DNA of 64,000 nucleotides from an uncultured Paracoccaceae bacterium (GTDB lineage: Bacteria > Pseudomonadota > Alphaproteobacteria > Rhodobacterales > Rhodobacteraceae). Shown here one piece after another: positions 26,304 to 34,493 of this stretch (the stretch's first letter is position 1; every line of letters begins with the position of its first letter). The stretch is taken from positions 1 through 64,000 of the forward strand of contig CALICM010000051.1 of assembly GCA_938049225.1 (NCBI GenBank), in the 5' to 3' direction. The notes beneath the pieces are model-generated. The model was not told where the DNA came from. It did not search any database and saw only the letters and a list, made by a program, of their open reading frames with translations. The position numbers and the translations under genes are program-made.

Positions 26304-26762
26304 CTATTGTCCCCGCTTGCCAAGGCGGTTCAGACCCCGGGCCGCTTCGGCCTCGGCCTGTGTGATCACGTCGTCCCCATCCGTGTCGATCCGGTCGAAC
26401 AGGGTGATGTGGTTGGGCCGTTGGCCAGGCATTTCGGCGGCACTCAAGCGCCCGTCGTCATCGGTGTCCAGACGGTCGATTATGCGCGCGATCCGTTTCG
26501 ATGGGACGCCATCCGAGGCCCGAGTACGCCATTGGGCCAGCATCTCCGTGGCCGTCAGGAAACCATCCCCATCTGCGTCGGCCTCAGCAAATCGGGTGTC
26601 GCGGTGGGCCTCGGCCTCGGCTCGTGTGATTTGCCCGTCTTGATCCGCGTCCAGGCGCTCGAACAGACCGGCGGCGCCACGGGGGCCCTGGGCGACCGCC
26701 ACCGAGGCGGCCAGGGCAAAGATCAATGTCAAAGCGGCTGTGAGTTTCAAAATGCGTGTCAT
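26304..26762 (-). CDS. Exported EF-hand calcium-binding protein
   Basis: A 152-residue protein with a signal peptide (MTRILKLTAALTLIFALAAS, cleavage near VAVAQ) and four EF-hand loops at residues 38-49, 62-73, 99-110 and 126-137. Loops one to three fit D-x-D-x-D-G-x-[ILV]-x-x-x-E; loop four has Asp in place of the Gly. A periplasmic calcium-binding function is well supported. The ATG at 26762 starts the signal peptide; a longer frame adds 13 residues. It is the first gene of the sigma-factor operon. Confidence 0.88.
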   Translation of the reverse strand: MTRILKLTAALTLIFALAASVAVAQGPRGAAGLFERLDADQDGQITRAEAEAHRDTRFAEADADGDGFLTATEMLAQWRTRASDGVPSKRIARIIDRLDTDDDGRLSAAEMPGQRPNHITLFDRIDTDGDDVITQAEAEAARGLNRLGKRGQ

Positions 26763-26940
26763 ATCATGTCCATTTGAGGGGTGCTGTTTTGCGTTGATCA
26801 TAAAGGTTGAACGGCCCGCTCAGATTTTTCCGTCGCGGCAATCGTAAATTATTTGCGACATCCCGCCGCAAGGCAGCTTGTCTCAGTTCGTTTTCGGCTC
26901 GGATGGATTAGGTTTAGGCCTCAGGTACAGGATCGATGAC

Positions 26941-27345
26941 ATGCGCGATACGGTTATGCACGATGGCGAATTGGCTGAACACGACCGCGATACAAGGCGG
27001 TCGCTGTGGCGTGGATGGCAAAGGAAATGCCCCTCTTGCGGGTCGGGTCCTATGTTGCGGGGTTTTTTGACCGTGCGCGACACCTGCGCGGTCTGCGGCG
27101 AGGCGCTGCACCATCATCGCGCCGACGATGGCCCCGCCTGGGCGACGATCCTGATCGCCGGGCATTTGCTGGCCCCGGTGATGCTGACCGTTTTCACCGC
27201 GTTCCGCCCCGAAGGGTGGTTGATGGCGGTGGGGTTCTCGGTCGTCTTCACGCTGCTGTCGCTCTATTTGCTTCCGCGCATCAAGGGTATGTTCGTTGGC
27301 TTTCAATGGGCCCGGCGGATGCACGGCTTTGGGGGCGAAAGCTGA
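26941..27345 (+). CDS. DUF983 family membrane protein
   Basis: A 134-residue protein with a zinc-ribbon-like pair CPSCGSG and CAVCGE near residues 30-50, then two transmembrane helices (ATILIAGHLLAPVMLTVFTA and GWLMAVGFSVVFTLLSLYLL). This is the standard DUF983 layout, of unknown function; in some alphaproteobacteria it neighbours oxidase genes. The ATG at 26941 follows AGGATCG; a second ATG five codons on is possible. The NUDIX gene follows 48 bases later. Confidence 0.85.
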   Translation: MRDTVMHDGELAEHDRDTRRSLWRGWQRKCPSCGSGPMLRGFLTVRDTCAVCGEALHHHRADDGPAWATILIAGHLLAPVMLTVFTAFRPEGWLMAVGFSVVFTLLSLYLLPRIKGMFVGFQWARRMHGFGGES

Positions 27346-27393
27346 CCCGACAGGCATCTGGACAGACCTGCATCCACCGCCCATAGTCGGGCG

Positions 27394-28047
27394 ATGACGC
27401 CCCCCACCGAGCAACCGATCCGCGATGCCGCCACGATAGTCTTGCTGCGCGACGACGGCGACACGCCCCGCGTGTTGATGGGCCAGCGTGGCAAAGGGGC
27501 CGCGTTCATGCCCAACAAATTTGTGTTTCCTGGCGGGCGGCTCGACCCGGGGGACCACCAGATGCCGCTGGACCCCGGCCTGTCGCAGGACGTTCACAAC
27601 CGGCTCGCAAGCGAAAGCGAAGTGCCGCCCGAGGCGCTGGCGGGGGCCGCGATTCGAGAGCTGCACGAAGAGACGGGACTGACCCTGGCCAGCCCGCGTC
27701 CGGGGCAGCGCAGCCTGCTGGGTGAAGGGTTGGTGCCCAACGCCGCAGCATTGCGGTTCTTCTTTCGCGCGATCACCCCACCCGGCCGCCCCCGGCGTTT
27801 CGATGCGCGCTTTTTCCTGTGCCCGGCCAGTGCGTTGCATGGCGATCCGGATGATTTCTCGGCCTCGGACAACGAGTTGACCCATCTGGGCTGGATCCCG
27901 ATAACCCAGGCGCATGGTTTGGATCTGCCATTTGTCACACAGATCGTGCTGGCCGAGTTGGATGCGATCCTGGCGGATCCTGGGACCGCCCGCCCAGTGC
28001 CCTTTTTTGACAATAGTCAAGCGGTCTCGCGCTTTCGGGCGTTATAA
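27394..28047 (+). CDS. NUDIX hydrolase
   Basis: A 217-residue protein with FVFPGGRLDPGDH near residue 43 and the Nudix helix in GAAIRELHEETGL, interrupted from the Gly by an insert, as in the CoA-diphosphatase-like and related longer NUDIX families. It would hydrolyse a nucleoside diphosphate linked to another moiety; the substrate is open. The closing section FVTQIVLAELDAILADPG is helical. Same strand as DUF983. Confidence 0.88.
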   Translation: MTPPTEQPIRDAATIVLLRDDGDTPRVLMGQRGKGAAFMPNKFVFPGGRLDPGDHQMPLDPGLSQDVHNRLASESEVPPEALAGAAIRELHEETGLTLASPRPGQRSLLGEGLVPNAAALRFFFRAITPPGRPRRFDARFFLCPASALHGDPDDFSASDNELTHLGWIPITQAHGLDLPFVTQIVLAELDAILADPGTARPVPFFDNSQAVSRFRAL

Positions 28048-28171
28048 GGGTACTGCTGTGCCCCCCAAAACATGACCGCGCGGCGCGGCGGCGCTTGACA
28101 CGCGCGCCCGCCAGTGTAGAACCCGAACTTCGCATTCACCGAGCCGCCGGACCCCGGCGAGGAGACGACAG

Positions 28172-28339
28172 ATGGCCAAACCAACCACGATCAAAATCCG
28201 GCTGAACTCGACCGCCGACACTGGCCACTTTTATGTGACCAAAAAGAACGCGCGCACCATGACCGAAAAAATGGTTGTGAAGAAATATGATCCCGTTGCG
28301 CGCAAACATGTCGAGTATAAGGAAGGCAAGATCAAATAG
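28172..28339 (+). CDS. rpmG: 50S ribosomal protein L33
   Basis: A 55-codon gene encoding [20 protein letters not shown], then [20 protein letters not shown] and a Lys-rich end. This is the alphaproteobacterial L33 of the zinc-free type (no cysteines). A strong GAGGAGA precedes the ATG at 28172. It has its own terminator at 28365. Confidence 0.97.
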   Translation: MAKPTTIKIRLNSTADTGHFYVTKKNARTMTEKMVVKKYDPVARKHVEYKEGKIK

Positions 28340-28364
28340 GATCTCGCTGAGCCGCGAAGATATT

Positions 28365-28395
28365 AGGGCCGTGCGGGTATCGCGCGGCCCTATTT
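28365..28395 (+). terminator. Terminator after rpmG
   Basis: AGGGCCGTGC (28365-28374) pairs with GCGCGGCCCT (28382-28391) including one G-U pair, loop of seven bases, then ATTT. The T-run is short. Confidence 0.7.
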
Positions 28396-28435
28396 CGTTC
28401 GATGGTGAGGTTTTTGAGTGCACTCGGGAGCGGGC

Positions 28436-28963
28436 ATGAGCATGAAGGTTATCGACTATATCATTCGCGCGGGCCGCGCAGAGGATGTGACAGCGGTGGA
28501 TGTGCTTTTGTCCCGCGCCTTTCCACAGTTGCTTAAAGCCGACTATCCGCCCTCGGTCATGGTGACCGCCGTCCCACTGATGAGCCGCGCTCAGCCCGCC
28601 TTGGTGCAATGTGGGACCTACTATGTGGCCGAGACGAGCGAAGGGTTCATTGTCGGCGCTGGTGGCTGGACCCTGCGCGATCCGGGTACCGGGCAGGCGG
28701 ATGGTCGGACGGGCAATATCCGGCATTTCGCGACGGACCCTGCGGTCGTTCGCCAGGGTGTAGGGCGGCGGCTGATGCGCCGGTGTGTGGCCGATGCGAT
28801 GGATGCGGGGATGGAGGCACTGCGTTGCCTGTCCACCCGCACGGCAGTGCCGTTTTACCGCGCGCAGGGCTTTGATGTGACTGGCGATGTCATGATTGAG
28901 TTAAAGGCCGGGGTCAGCTTCTCGGCGGTCGGCATGGTACGGTCGCTGAGCGGAAAAAACTAA
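28436..28963 (+). CDS. GNAT family N-acetyltransferase
   Basis: A 175-residue acetyltransferase: DYIIRAGRAEDVTAVDVLL at the N-terminus, the strand-4 region NIRHFATDPAVVRQGVGRRL with the acetyl-CoA pyrophosphate loop Q-x-V-G-R-R, and the end LSTRTAVPFYRAQGFDVTGD. The acceptor substrate is unknown. I use the ATG at 28436 after CGGGAG; a GTG six codons earlier is less likely. Confidence 0.87.
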   Translation: MSMKVIDYIIRAGRAEDVTAVDVLLSRAFPQLLKADYPPSVMVTAVPLMSRAQPALVQCGTYYVAETSEGFIVGAGGWTLRDPGTGQADGRTGNIRHFATDPAVVRQGVGRRLMRRCVADAMDAGMEALRCLSTRTAVPFYRAQGFDVTGDVMIELKAGVSFSAVGMVRSLSGKN

Positions 28964-28986
28964 GGCCGACGTGAATGCCGGCCTTT
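28962..28986. terminator. Weak hairpin after the GNAT gene
   Basis: AAGGCCG (28962-28968) and CGGCCTT (28979-28985) can pair across ten bases. It lies between the convergent GNAT and Bax-inhibitor-1 genes, so it may act as a shared terminator. Confidence 0.45.
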
Positions 28987-29017
28987 GAAATATCAGCGGA
29001 ATCTTATCGCAAGATTT

Positions 29018-29797
29018 TTACTCGCGGTTGCCCAGGAATGACAGCAGGAACATGAACATGTTGATGAAATCCAGGTACAGGCTGAGCGCACCCATAATGG
29101 CGGCTTTGCCCAACCATTCTGTCTGACCTGCTGCTGCCATTTGGATATAGGTCGTCTTGATCTTTTGCGTGTCATAGGCCGTAAGCCCGGCAAAGATCAG
29201 AATGCCGATGACCGAAATCGCGAATGACATCGCGGACGAGCCCAGGAAGATGTTCACGATCATCGCCAGGATCAGGCCCACTAGCCCCATGATCAGGAAG
29301 GTGCCCAAACCGGACAAATCTTTCTTTGTCGTATAGCCATAAAGGCTGAGCGACGCGAAGGCGATCGAGGTGACAAAGAACGTCTGAATGATCGACTCGC
29401 CCGTATAGATCAAGAAGATCGAGCTGATGGACAAGCCCATGGCGGCGGCAAACGTGTAGAACACCAACTGCGCAGTTGGGGCTGACAAGCGGTTAATGCT
29501 GGCGCTTAATCCAAAGACGAACGCAAGCGGCAGGAACATGATCACCCATTTCAGCGGTGACGCATAGATTGCACCGCCAAAGCTGTTCAAATAGGTGTCA
29601 GCGTTGATCTGTGCCACAGCCAGGCTGGGATCTGTCGTCGTTGCCAACCCTGAAATTGCCCAAGACGCCAGCGCAGTGATCATCATGCCCACCGACATCG
29701 TGCCGTAGACTTTGTTCATATGCGCGCGCAGGCCCTCGTCGATCTCCGCTGTGCGGATACCGGCGGCTGTGCGCTGGGTCGTTCCAAACTCGGCCAT
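29018..29797 (-). CDS. Bax inhibitor-1 / YccA family membrane protein
   Basis: A 259-residue protein with seven hydrophobic helices typical of the UPF0005/BI-1 family. It has the conserved loop SLSLYGYTTKKDLSGLGTFL and the end FIGSSAMSF... to AYDTQKIKTTYIQ, where the Asp pair that gates calcium leak in BsYetJ would lie. Members are inner membrane proteins tied to calcium leak or protease regulation. The ATG at 29797 (MAEFGTTQR) follows a clear GGAGG; the longer frame adds 37 polar residues. Confidence 0.93.
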   Translation of the reverse strand: MAEFGTTQRTAAGIRTAEIDEGLRAHMNKVYGTMSVGMMITALASWAISGLATTTDPSLAVAQINADTYLNSFGGAIYASPLKWVIMFLPLAFVFGLSASINRLSAPTAQLVFYTFAAAMGLSISSIFLIYTGESIIQTFFVTSIAFASLSLYGYTTKKDLSGLGTFLIMGLVGLILAMIVNIFLGSSAMSFAISVIGILIFAGLTAYDTQKIKTTYIQMAAAGQTEWLGKAAIMGALSLYLDFINMFMFLLSFLGNRE

Positions 29798-29943
29798 TAT
29801 AAACCTCCGTAAAAAGCCGTGCGTCAGGCGAGCCTGCGCCTGATATCCTGCCGTTGATATTGGCAGGTTATGCCCATATTTCAAGGGGTGCTGGGGCTGT
29901 AAGGGCATTTATGACTAAAATGCTCATAAATGCCGCAGCCTGG

Positions 29944-32493
29944 CTATTCCCGGGCCCTGAGAACCTGGGCGGGGCGCGCTGTTAGCGGGCGCCAAGCGAA
30001 AGCTAGTCCCGCCACCAGGGCCGCCAATGCGCCGCCGATCACGATGGAAAAGGCCGAGACAGGCTCGAAGCTGTAGTCCCCATCCATCACAAAGGTCATC
30101 ACCCCCCAACCAGCGGCGGCCCCGGCCAAGATAGCGACGATCCCGGCGGCGGCGCCCAGGATGGCCGAGCGCAGCGCGAAGCTGGCCAGAATGCGCCCAC
30201 GGGTGGCGCCCACGGTTTTCAGGACGGCGGCTTCGAACACCCGACGCCGCTCGCCTGCGGCCGCCGCGCCGATCAAAACGATGAAGCCGGTAAGCAGGGT
30301 GGCTGCAGCGCCGTAGCGCGTCGCGGCGGACAGGCCCTGCAAAACCTCGCTGACGCGGGCGATGGCGTCGCGAACGCGAACGGCGGTGATATTGGGATAG
30401 GTTTCCGCGAGGTTGCGCAGCAAGGGCGCCTCGGAGGCTTCGTCCGAATAGACCGTGGCGATATGCGTATGCGGGGCACCAGCCAAGGCACCGGGGGTCA
30501 GGATCATCAGGAAATTGATCCCCATGTCGCGGAACTCGACGACGCGCAGGTTGGCGATCTCGGCGGTGATGTCGCGGCCCAGGATGTTGACGGTCACCTT
30601 GTCGCCCAGGCTGAGGCCCATTTCCAGCGCTTCCTCCTCGGCGAAGCTCATCAGCGGCGGGCCGTCATAATCGGCGGGCCACCAGTCGCCTTGGGTCAGG
30701 CGGGCGCCCTCGGGCGGGGTGGTACTATAGGTCACGCCGCGGTCGCCTTGCAGCGCCCAATGGCTTTCGCCGTTGTTGCGGGCGCGCACGAAAGCCGCCG
30801 CGCGCTCGCCATTGATCCGCGTGATGATCCCGCGCAGCATCGGGGCGGTTTCGATGTCAGACACGCCGGGCTGTGCGCGGCCTTGGGTCAAAAAACCGTC
30901 CAACTGGTCATTTTGAATGTCGACGAAGAAATACGAAGGCGCAATCTGTGGCAGATCCCCTTCGATGGCGTTGCGCAGGTTGGCGTCGATCTGGCCAATG
31001 GTGGCAAGCACGGTCAGCCCCAGACCCAGGGACAGGGTGACCGAGGCAGTCTCGCCCCCGGGGCCGCTGACCGCGCCCAGCGCCAGTCTAAGGGCCGGAC
31101 GCCCCCGGGCCAGTGCCGAACGCGCCAGCCGCGCTGTTGCCCAACGCGTGGCGCGGGCGGCCAGCAATAGGGCTGCGAGGGCGGCAACGATCCCCGCCGC
31201 GGACCACAGCGCCAGCGTGGGGATGCCGGACAGATACGCTGCGGCGGCGACAAAGGCGGCCACCAATACGGCTTGCACGGCGATATAGATCGGCGCGGGC
31301 CAGCCACGATCGATCGCCGAGACATCCCGGAACAAGCCCGCTGCCCGGATTTGCTGGGCGCGGGCCAGCGGCCACAGGGTAAAGATCAGGGCGGTCATCA
31401 GCCCATAGAAAGCGGCTTCCAGCAGCGGGGCGGGGTAGAAGCCAAAAACGGCGGGCACCGGCAGCGCGGCCAGGATTATCGGCGAGAACAGCCAAGGGAC
31501 GCCCGCGCCAAGGATCAGACCCAAGGCGATGCCCACCAGCGCCAGAGCAGCAATTTGCATCAGATATACCGCAAAGATTGTGCGCCCCCGCGCGCCCAGC
31601 GTTTTAAGCGTCGCAATTGTGCCCGTCTTGCTATCCAAATAGCTGCGCACCGCCGCTGACACGCCAACACCGCCCACCGCCAGCCCGGCCAATCCGACAA
31701 TCACCAAAAACGCACTCAGCCGGTCGACAAAGGTGGAAATGCCGGGTGTCCCCCGCCGGTTATCGCGCCAGCGCAGGCCATTGTCGGCAAACTGGCCGCG
31801 CACATCGCGGCGCAATCGGCTGAGCGCGGCGTCGGGCGGCAACTGCAGGCGATAAGCCGTGTCAAAGAGCGTGCCAGGCGTGATCAACCCGCTGTTGTCC
31901 AGGTCGGGGGTCCGCACGATAATCCTGGGTCCCAGCGCGAAGCTTGACGTGACGCCGTCGGGCTCGCGCGTTAGGACGGCCATAAGGCGAAATTCCTGCG
32001 TGCCCAGCGACAGCGTGTCACCGGGGGCCAGCCCCAGGCGATCGACCAGGGCGCGTTCAGCGACCAGGCCCGGCAAGCCGTCGGCGCCTGCCAGGGCCGT
32101 CGCCAGCGGGATCTGTGGGTCAAGCCCAACGTTGCCATACAGCGGATAGTTCGCGTCCACGCCCTTGACTTGCGTCAAGGCCCTTTCGCTGGTGTCACCC
32201 TGGCGCGTAACCGCCATCGAGCGGAAATCGACCACCTCCGAGACTTTTAGGGCGTTATCGTCCATCCAGGCGCGCTCCGCCGGTTCGGCGAAGCGATAGG
32301 TTAGGCGAATTTCGGCATCGCCCCCCAGTAGCGAGGACGCCTCGCGCGTCAGCCCCTCCTGGATTGCGAAGCGGACCGAGCCGACAGCGGCGATGGCCGC
32401 AACACCCAAGGTGAGGCAGGTCAGAAAGATCCGAAACCCGCGCAGGCCGCCGCGCAACTCGCGCAGCGCGATTTTGACAGCGGCGCTGGTCAT
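29944..32493 (-). CDS. ABC transporter permease, FtsX/YbbP type
   Basis: An 849-residue inner membrane protein. A single N-terminal helix, a large periplasmic domain and two FtsX-like three-helix blocks (near VGGVGVSAAVRSYLDSKTG and near AAGERRRVFEAAVLKTVGAT) are visible. The E. coli relative YbbP pairs with ATPase YbbA next to tesA, and the same layout holds here. The likely role is extraction or handling of lipophilic molecules or lipoproteins in the envelope; the substrate is not known. The start overlaps the preceding small ORF's stop by four bases. Confidence 0.92.
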   Translation of the reverse strand: MTSAAVKIALRELRGGLRGFRIFLTCLTLGVAAIAAVGSVRFAIQEGLTREASSLLGGDAEIRLTYRFAEPAERAWMDDNALKVSEVVDFRSMAVTRQGDTSERALTQVKGVDANYPLYGNVGLDPQIPLATALAGADGLPGLVAERALVDRLGLAPGDTLSLGTQEFRLMAVLTREPDGVTSSFALGPRIIVRTPDLDNSGLITPGTLFDTAYRLQLPPDAALSRLRRDVRGQFADNGLRWRDNRRGTPGISTFVDRLSAFLVIVGLAGLAVGGVGVSAAVRSYLDSKTGTIATLKTLGARGRTIFAVYLMQIAALALVGIALGLILGAGVPWLFSPIILAALPVPAVFGFYPAPLLEAAFYGLMTALIFTLWPLARAQQIRAAGLFRDVSAIDRGWPAPIYIAVQAVLVAAFVAAAAYLSGIPTLALWSAAGIVAALAALLLAARATRWATARLARSALARGRPALRLALGAVSGPGGETASVTLSLGLGLTVLATIGQIDANLRNAIEGDLPQIAPSYFFVDIQNDQLDGFLTQGRAQPGVSDIETAPMLRGIITRINGERAAAFVRARNNGESHWALQGDRGVTYSTTPPEGARLTQGDWWPADYDGPPLMSFAEEEALEMGLSLGDKVTVNILGRDITAEIANLRVVEFRDMGINFLMILTPGALAGAPHTHIATVYSDEASEAPLLRNLAETYPNITAVRVRDAIARVSEVLQGLSAATRYGAAATLLTGFIVLIGAAAAGERRRVFEAAVLKTVGATRGRILASFALRSAILGAAAGIVAILAGAAAGWGVMTFVMDGDYSFEPVSAFSIVIGGALAALVAGLAFAWRPLTARPAQVLRARE

Positions 32494-32720
32494 GCGGCCT
32501 CGGCGCTGGTCAGAGGGGCGGGGAGGTCAGATTGTTGTACCGCAGAGATCATACGGTCTTGACGCCAAGCTAACGGCCAATCGGTATGGTCAATTGCGCT
32601 AAGGCTAAGACTATTGCGGATGAAAAACATCGCGTTATCCCATGTCGCCGCATTGTTGACCGACAAAGCGTCAGAAATAACGCCCGACACAACCGCATGG
32701 CCGTTGGTTTCGAACCCCAT
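32490..32720 (-). CDS. Small ORF coupled between the ABC ATPase and permease genes
   Basis: A 76-codon frame, starting MGFETNGHAVVSGVISDALS and ending PLTSAEAA. Its ATG at 32720 lies two bases after the ATPase stop (TAG GC ATG), with GGAATAGG as possible ribosome binding site. Its TGA overlaps the permease ATG (ATGA). It has no signal peptide, membrane segment or motif that I know. Base composition is lower in GC than the flanks. It could be a real small protein, or the remnant of an insertion that happens to stay open. Confidence 0.5.
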   Translation of the reverse strand: MGFETNGHAVVSGVISDALSVNNAATWDNAMFFIRNSLSLSAIDHTDWPLAWRQDRMISAVQQSDLPAPLTSAEAA

Positions 32721-32722
32721 GC

Positions 32723-33412
32723 CTATTCCGCTGCCTCGGCAACCGTGTCCAAACACCCATCGCGCAGGCGGATTACACGATCACAGCGCTCGGCCAATTC
32801 GCGGGCGTGGGTGACCAAAACGAGCGTTGCGCCATGGCGGTCACGCAGGCCGAAGAGCATATCCATGATCGCAGTGCCCGTGGCACCGTCCAGATTGCCG
32901 GTGGGCTCGTCCGCAAGCAGGATCTGGGGGCGTGGTGCTGCGGCGCGGGCTAAAGCGACGCGTTGCTGCTCGCCGCCCGACAGTTGGCTGGGGTAATGAT
33001 CGACGCGGTCGCCAAGACCCACGGCGCGCAATTCCTCGGCCGCACGGTCAAAAGCATCGCGCGCGCCGGCCAGTTCCAACGGTGTTGCCACATTCTCCAA
33101 TGCGGTCATTGTTGGGATCAGGTGGAAAGACTGGAACACCACCCCCATATGATCGCGGCGGAACAGTGCCAGTGCATCCTCGTTCATCGCGGTCATATCT
33201 TGGCCCAGAACACTGACCCGCCCGCCCGTGGCGCGCTCAAGCCCGCCCATGATCATGAGGAGAGACGATTTGCCCGACCCGCTTGGCCCCACCAGCCCCA
33301 AGGTTTCGCCCGTTTGGATATCCAGACTGATGCCGTTCAGGATATCGACCATCCCGGCATTGCCCTTCAATGAAAGACGGGTGTCGGTCAGGCGGATCGC
33401 GGGGTCGGTCAT
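32723..33412 (-). CDS. ABC transporter ATP-binding protein, YbbA/LolD-like
   Basis: A 229-residue ATPase: Walker A GPSGSGKSS (about residue 40), Q-loop in VVFQSFHLIP, signature LSGGEQQRVALARA, Walker B ILLADEPTGNLD and H-loop VTHARELAERC. This is the MacB/LolD/YbbA subgroup that powers FtsX-type permeases. I use the ATG at 33412 (MTDPAIRLTD); the longer frame is antisense to tesA. It is divergent from tesA with 28 bases between the starts, so the promoters must overlap. Confidence 0.94.
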   Translation of the reverse strand: MTDPAIRLTDTRLSLKGNAGMVDILNGISLDIQTGETLGLVGPSGSGKSSLLMIMGGLERATGGRVSVLGQDMTAMNEDALALFRRDHMGVVFQSFHLIPTMTALENVATPLELAGARDAFDRAAEELRAVGLGDRVDHYPSQLSGGEQQRVALARAAAPRPQILLADEPTGNLDGATGTAIMDMLFGLRDRHGATLVLVTHARELAERCDRVIRLRDGCLDTVAEAAE

Positions 33413-33440
33413 CGGGGCGGTGTCCAATCGAAGGGTCACG

Positions 33441-34109
33441 GTGGCATATGGGGCGCGGCGGGGCCTGCGCAACCTTTGGGTGGCAACAGTTTTAGGCACT
33501 TTGGGACTGGGTCCGCCACTGCTTGCCCAGCAGATCACCATCGCGGCCCTGGGGGATAGCCTGACCCAGGGTTTCGGCCTGCCCGAGGATGACGGGCTGG
33601 TGCCACAGTTGCAGGCCTGGCTGCAAGCAAACGGCCACCCTGAGGTGATGGTTTTAAATGCCGGGGTCTCGGGCGACACCACCGCAGGCGGTGCTGCGCG
33701 CGTTGCCTGGACCCTGACCGAGGATGTGGATGCAATGATTGTGGCGCTGGGTGGAAACGACTTGCTGCGGGGGCTGGATCCTGAGGTTTCGCGTGCCAAC
33801 CTGGCGCGAATTCTTGGCGAGGCCGCCGCCCGTGATATGCCGGTGATGCTCTCTGGGATGCGCGCGCCGGGCAATTTCGGGCCTGAGTACAAGGCCGCAT
33901 TCGACGCGATTTACCCTACCTTGGCGGAAGAGTATGACACCATCTTGCACCCGTTTTTTCTGGAAGGTTTGGGCGCTGGCGCGGATGTCGGTGCTGCCCG
34001 CGCATTCATGCAACCCGATGGCATCCACCCCAATGCCGAAGGGGTGGCACGGATCGTGGCCCAGATGGGCCCCTATGTCAGCATGTTAGTAGGGCGGGCG
34101 CGGAACTGA
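33441..34109 (+). CDS. tesA: Exported arylesterase / thioesterase I, SGNH family
   Basis: A 222-residue GDSL/SGNH hydrolase. Block I is ALGDSLTQGFGL with the catalytic Ser, block II has the Gly in NAGVSGDTTAGG, block III is VALGGNDLLRG with the Asn, and block V is DGIHPNAEG with Asp and His. It matches periplasmic TesA, which acts on acyl-CoA, lysophospholipid and aryl esters. A GTG start at 33441, with AAGGG upstream, gives a signal peptide (basic start, then LWVATVLGTLGLG). It is divergent from the YbbA-like gene, as in E. coli. Confidence 0.92.
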   Translation: MAYGARRGLRNLWVATVLGTLGLGPPLLAQQITIAALGDSLTQGFGLPEDDGLVPQLQAWLQANGHPEVMVLNAGVSGDTTAGGAARVAWTLTEDVDAMIVALGGNDLLRGLDPEVSRANLARILGEAAARDMPVMLSGMRAPGNFGPEYKAAFDAIYPTLAEEYDTILHPFFLEGLGAGADVGAARAFMQPDGIHPNAEGVARIVAQMGPYVSMLVGRARN

Positions 34110-34151
34110 CGTTGGGCGCCCGCCAAAGGACGTCGTATCGACCAGCGCCCG

Positions 34152-34370
34152 TCACGGTTGACGCATGACGCGCGGCGCGTCCCATGTTCGGTGGGTTGGT
34201 ACTGCGGCATCGATCAAGCCAATGTCGCGCCGCATGTGATCGTCCAACCGATCAAAGGCGACTTTCTGGCGATAGCCCTCATCGGCCTGGATCAACCAGG
34301 CCAGGGCCGCACGCAGGAATGACCGGGGGCGCCGCAGGCGCAAAGGGGCGTGGGTGGAGAGAGTTTCCAT
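34152..34370 (-). CDS. DUF1127 family protein
   Basis: A 72-residue basic protein starting METLSTHAPLRLRRPR. The DUF1127 core is near the end: FDRLDDHMRRDIGLIDA. Small proteins of this family have been tied to phosphate, polyamine or RNA-related physiology in some alphaproteobacteria. The ATG at 34370 has GGAGG five bases upstream. Divergent from the LysR gene. Confidence 0.87.
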   Translation of the reverse strand: METLSTHAPLRLRRPRSFLRAALAWLIQADEGYRQKVAFDRLDDHMRRDIGLIDAAVPTHRTWDAPRVMRQP

Positions 34371-34421
34371 AGCAACCTCCATCAGGAAACGTGATTTAGT
34401 CGCGTCCTCACATCATGGACA

Positions 34422-34486
34422 TTGATACATATGGCAAGGCGGGATACATAAGGGAAATGAATGATTCATGTATGATATATCAAAAG
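34422..34486. promoter_or_regulatory. Candidate LysR operator region
   Basis: GATACAT occurs at 34424-34430 and GATACATA at 34443-34450. TTGATA at 34422 is mirrored by TATCAA at 34478-34483. ATGATTCAT (34461-34469) is a near palindrome. The cluster lies between the divergent DUF1127 and LysR starts, where LysR proteins normally bind. Confidence 0.4.
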
Positions 34487-34493
34487 GTGTGAT

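Noticed and set aside
26914-28020. A 368-codon minus-strand frame
   Set aside because: It is antisense to the DUF983 and NUDIX genes, both of which have recognisable motifs.
32700-32720. A T-loop-like string GGGTTCGAAACC on the minus strand
   Set aside because: The stem does not pair on both sides and no acceptor or anticodon arm can be drawn, so it is not a tRNA.
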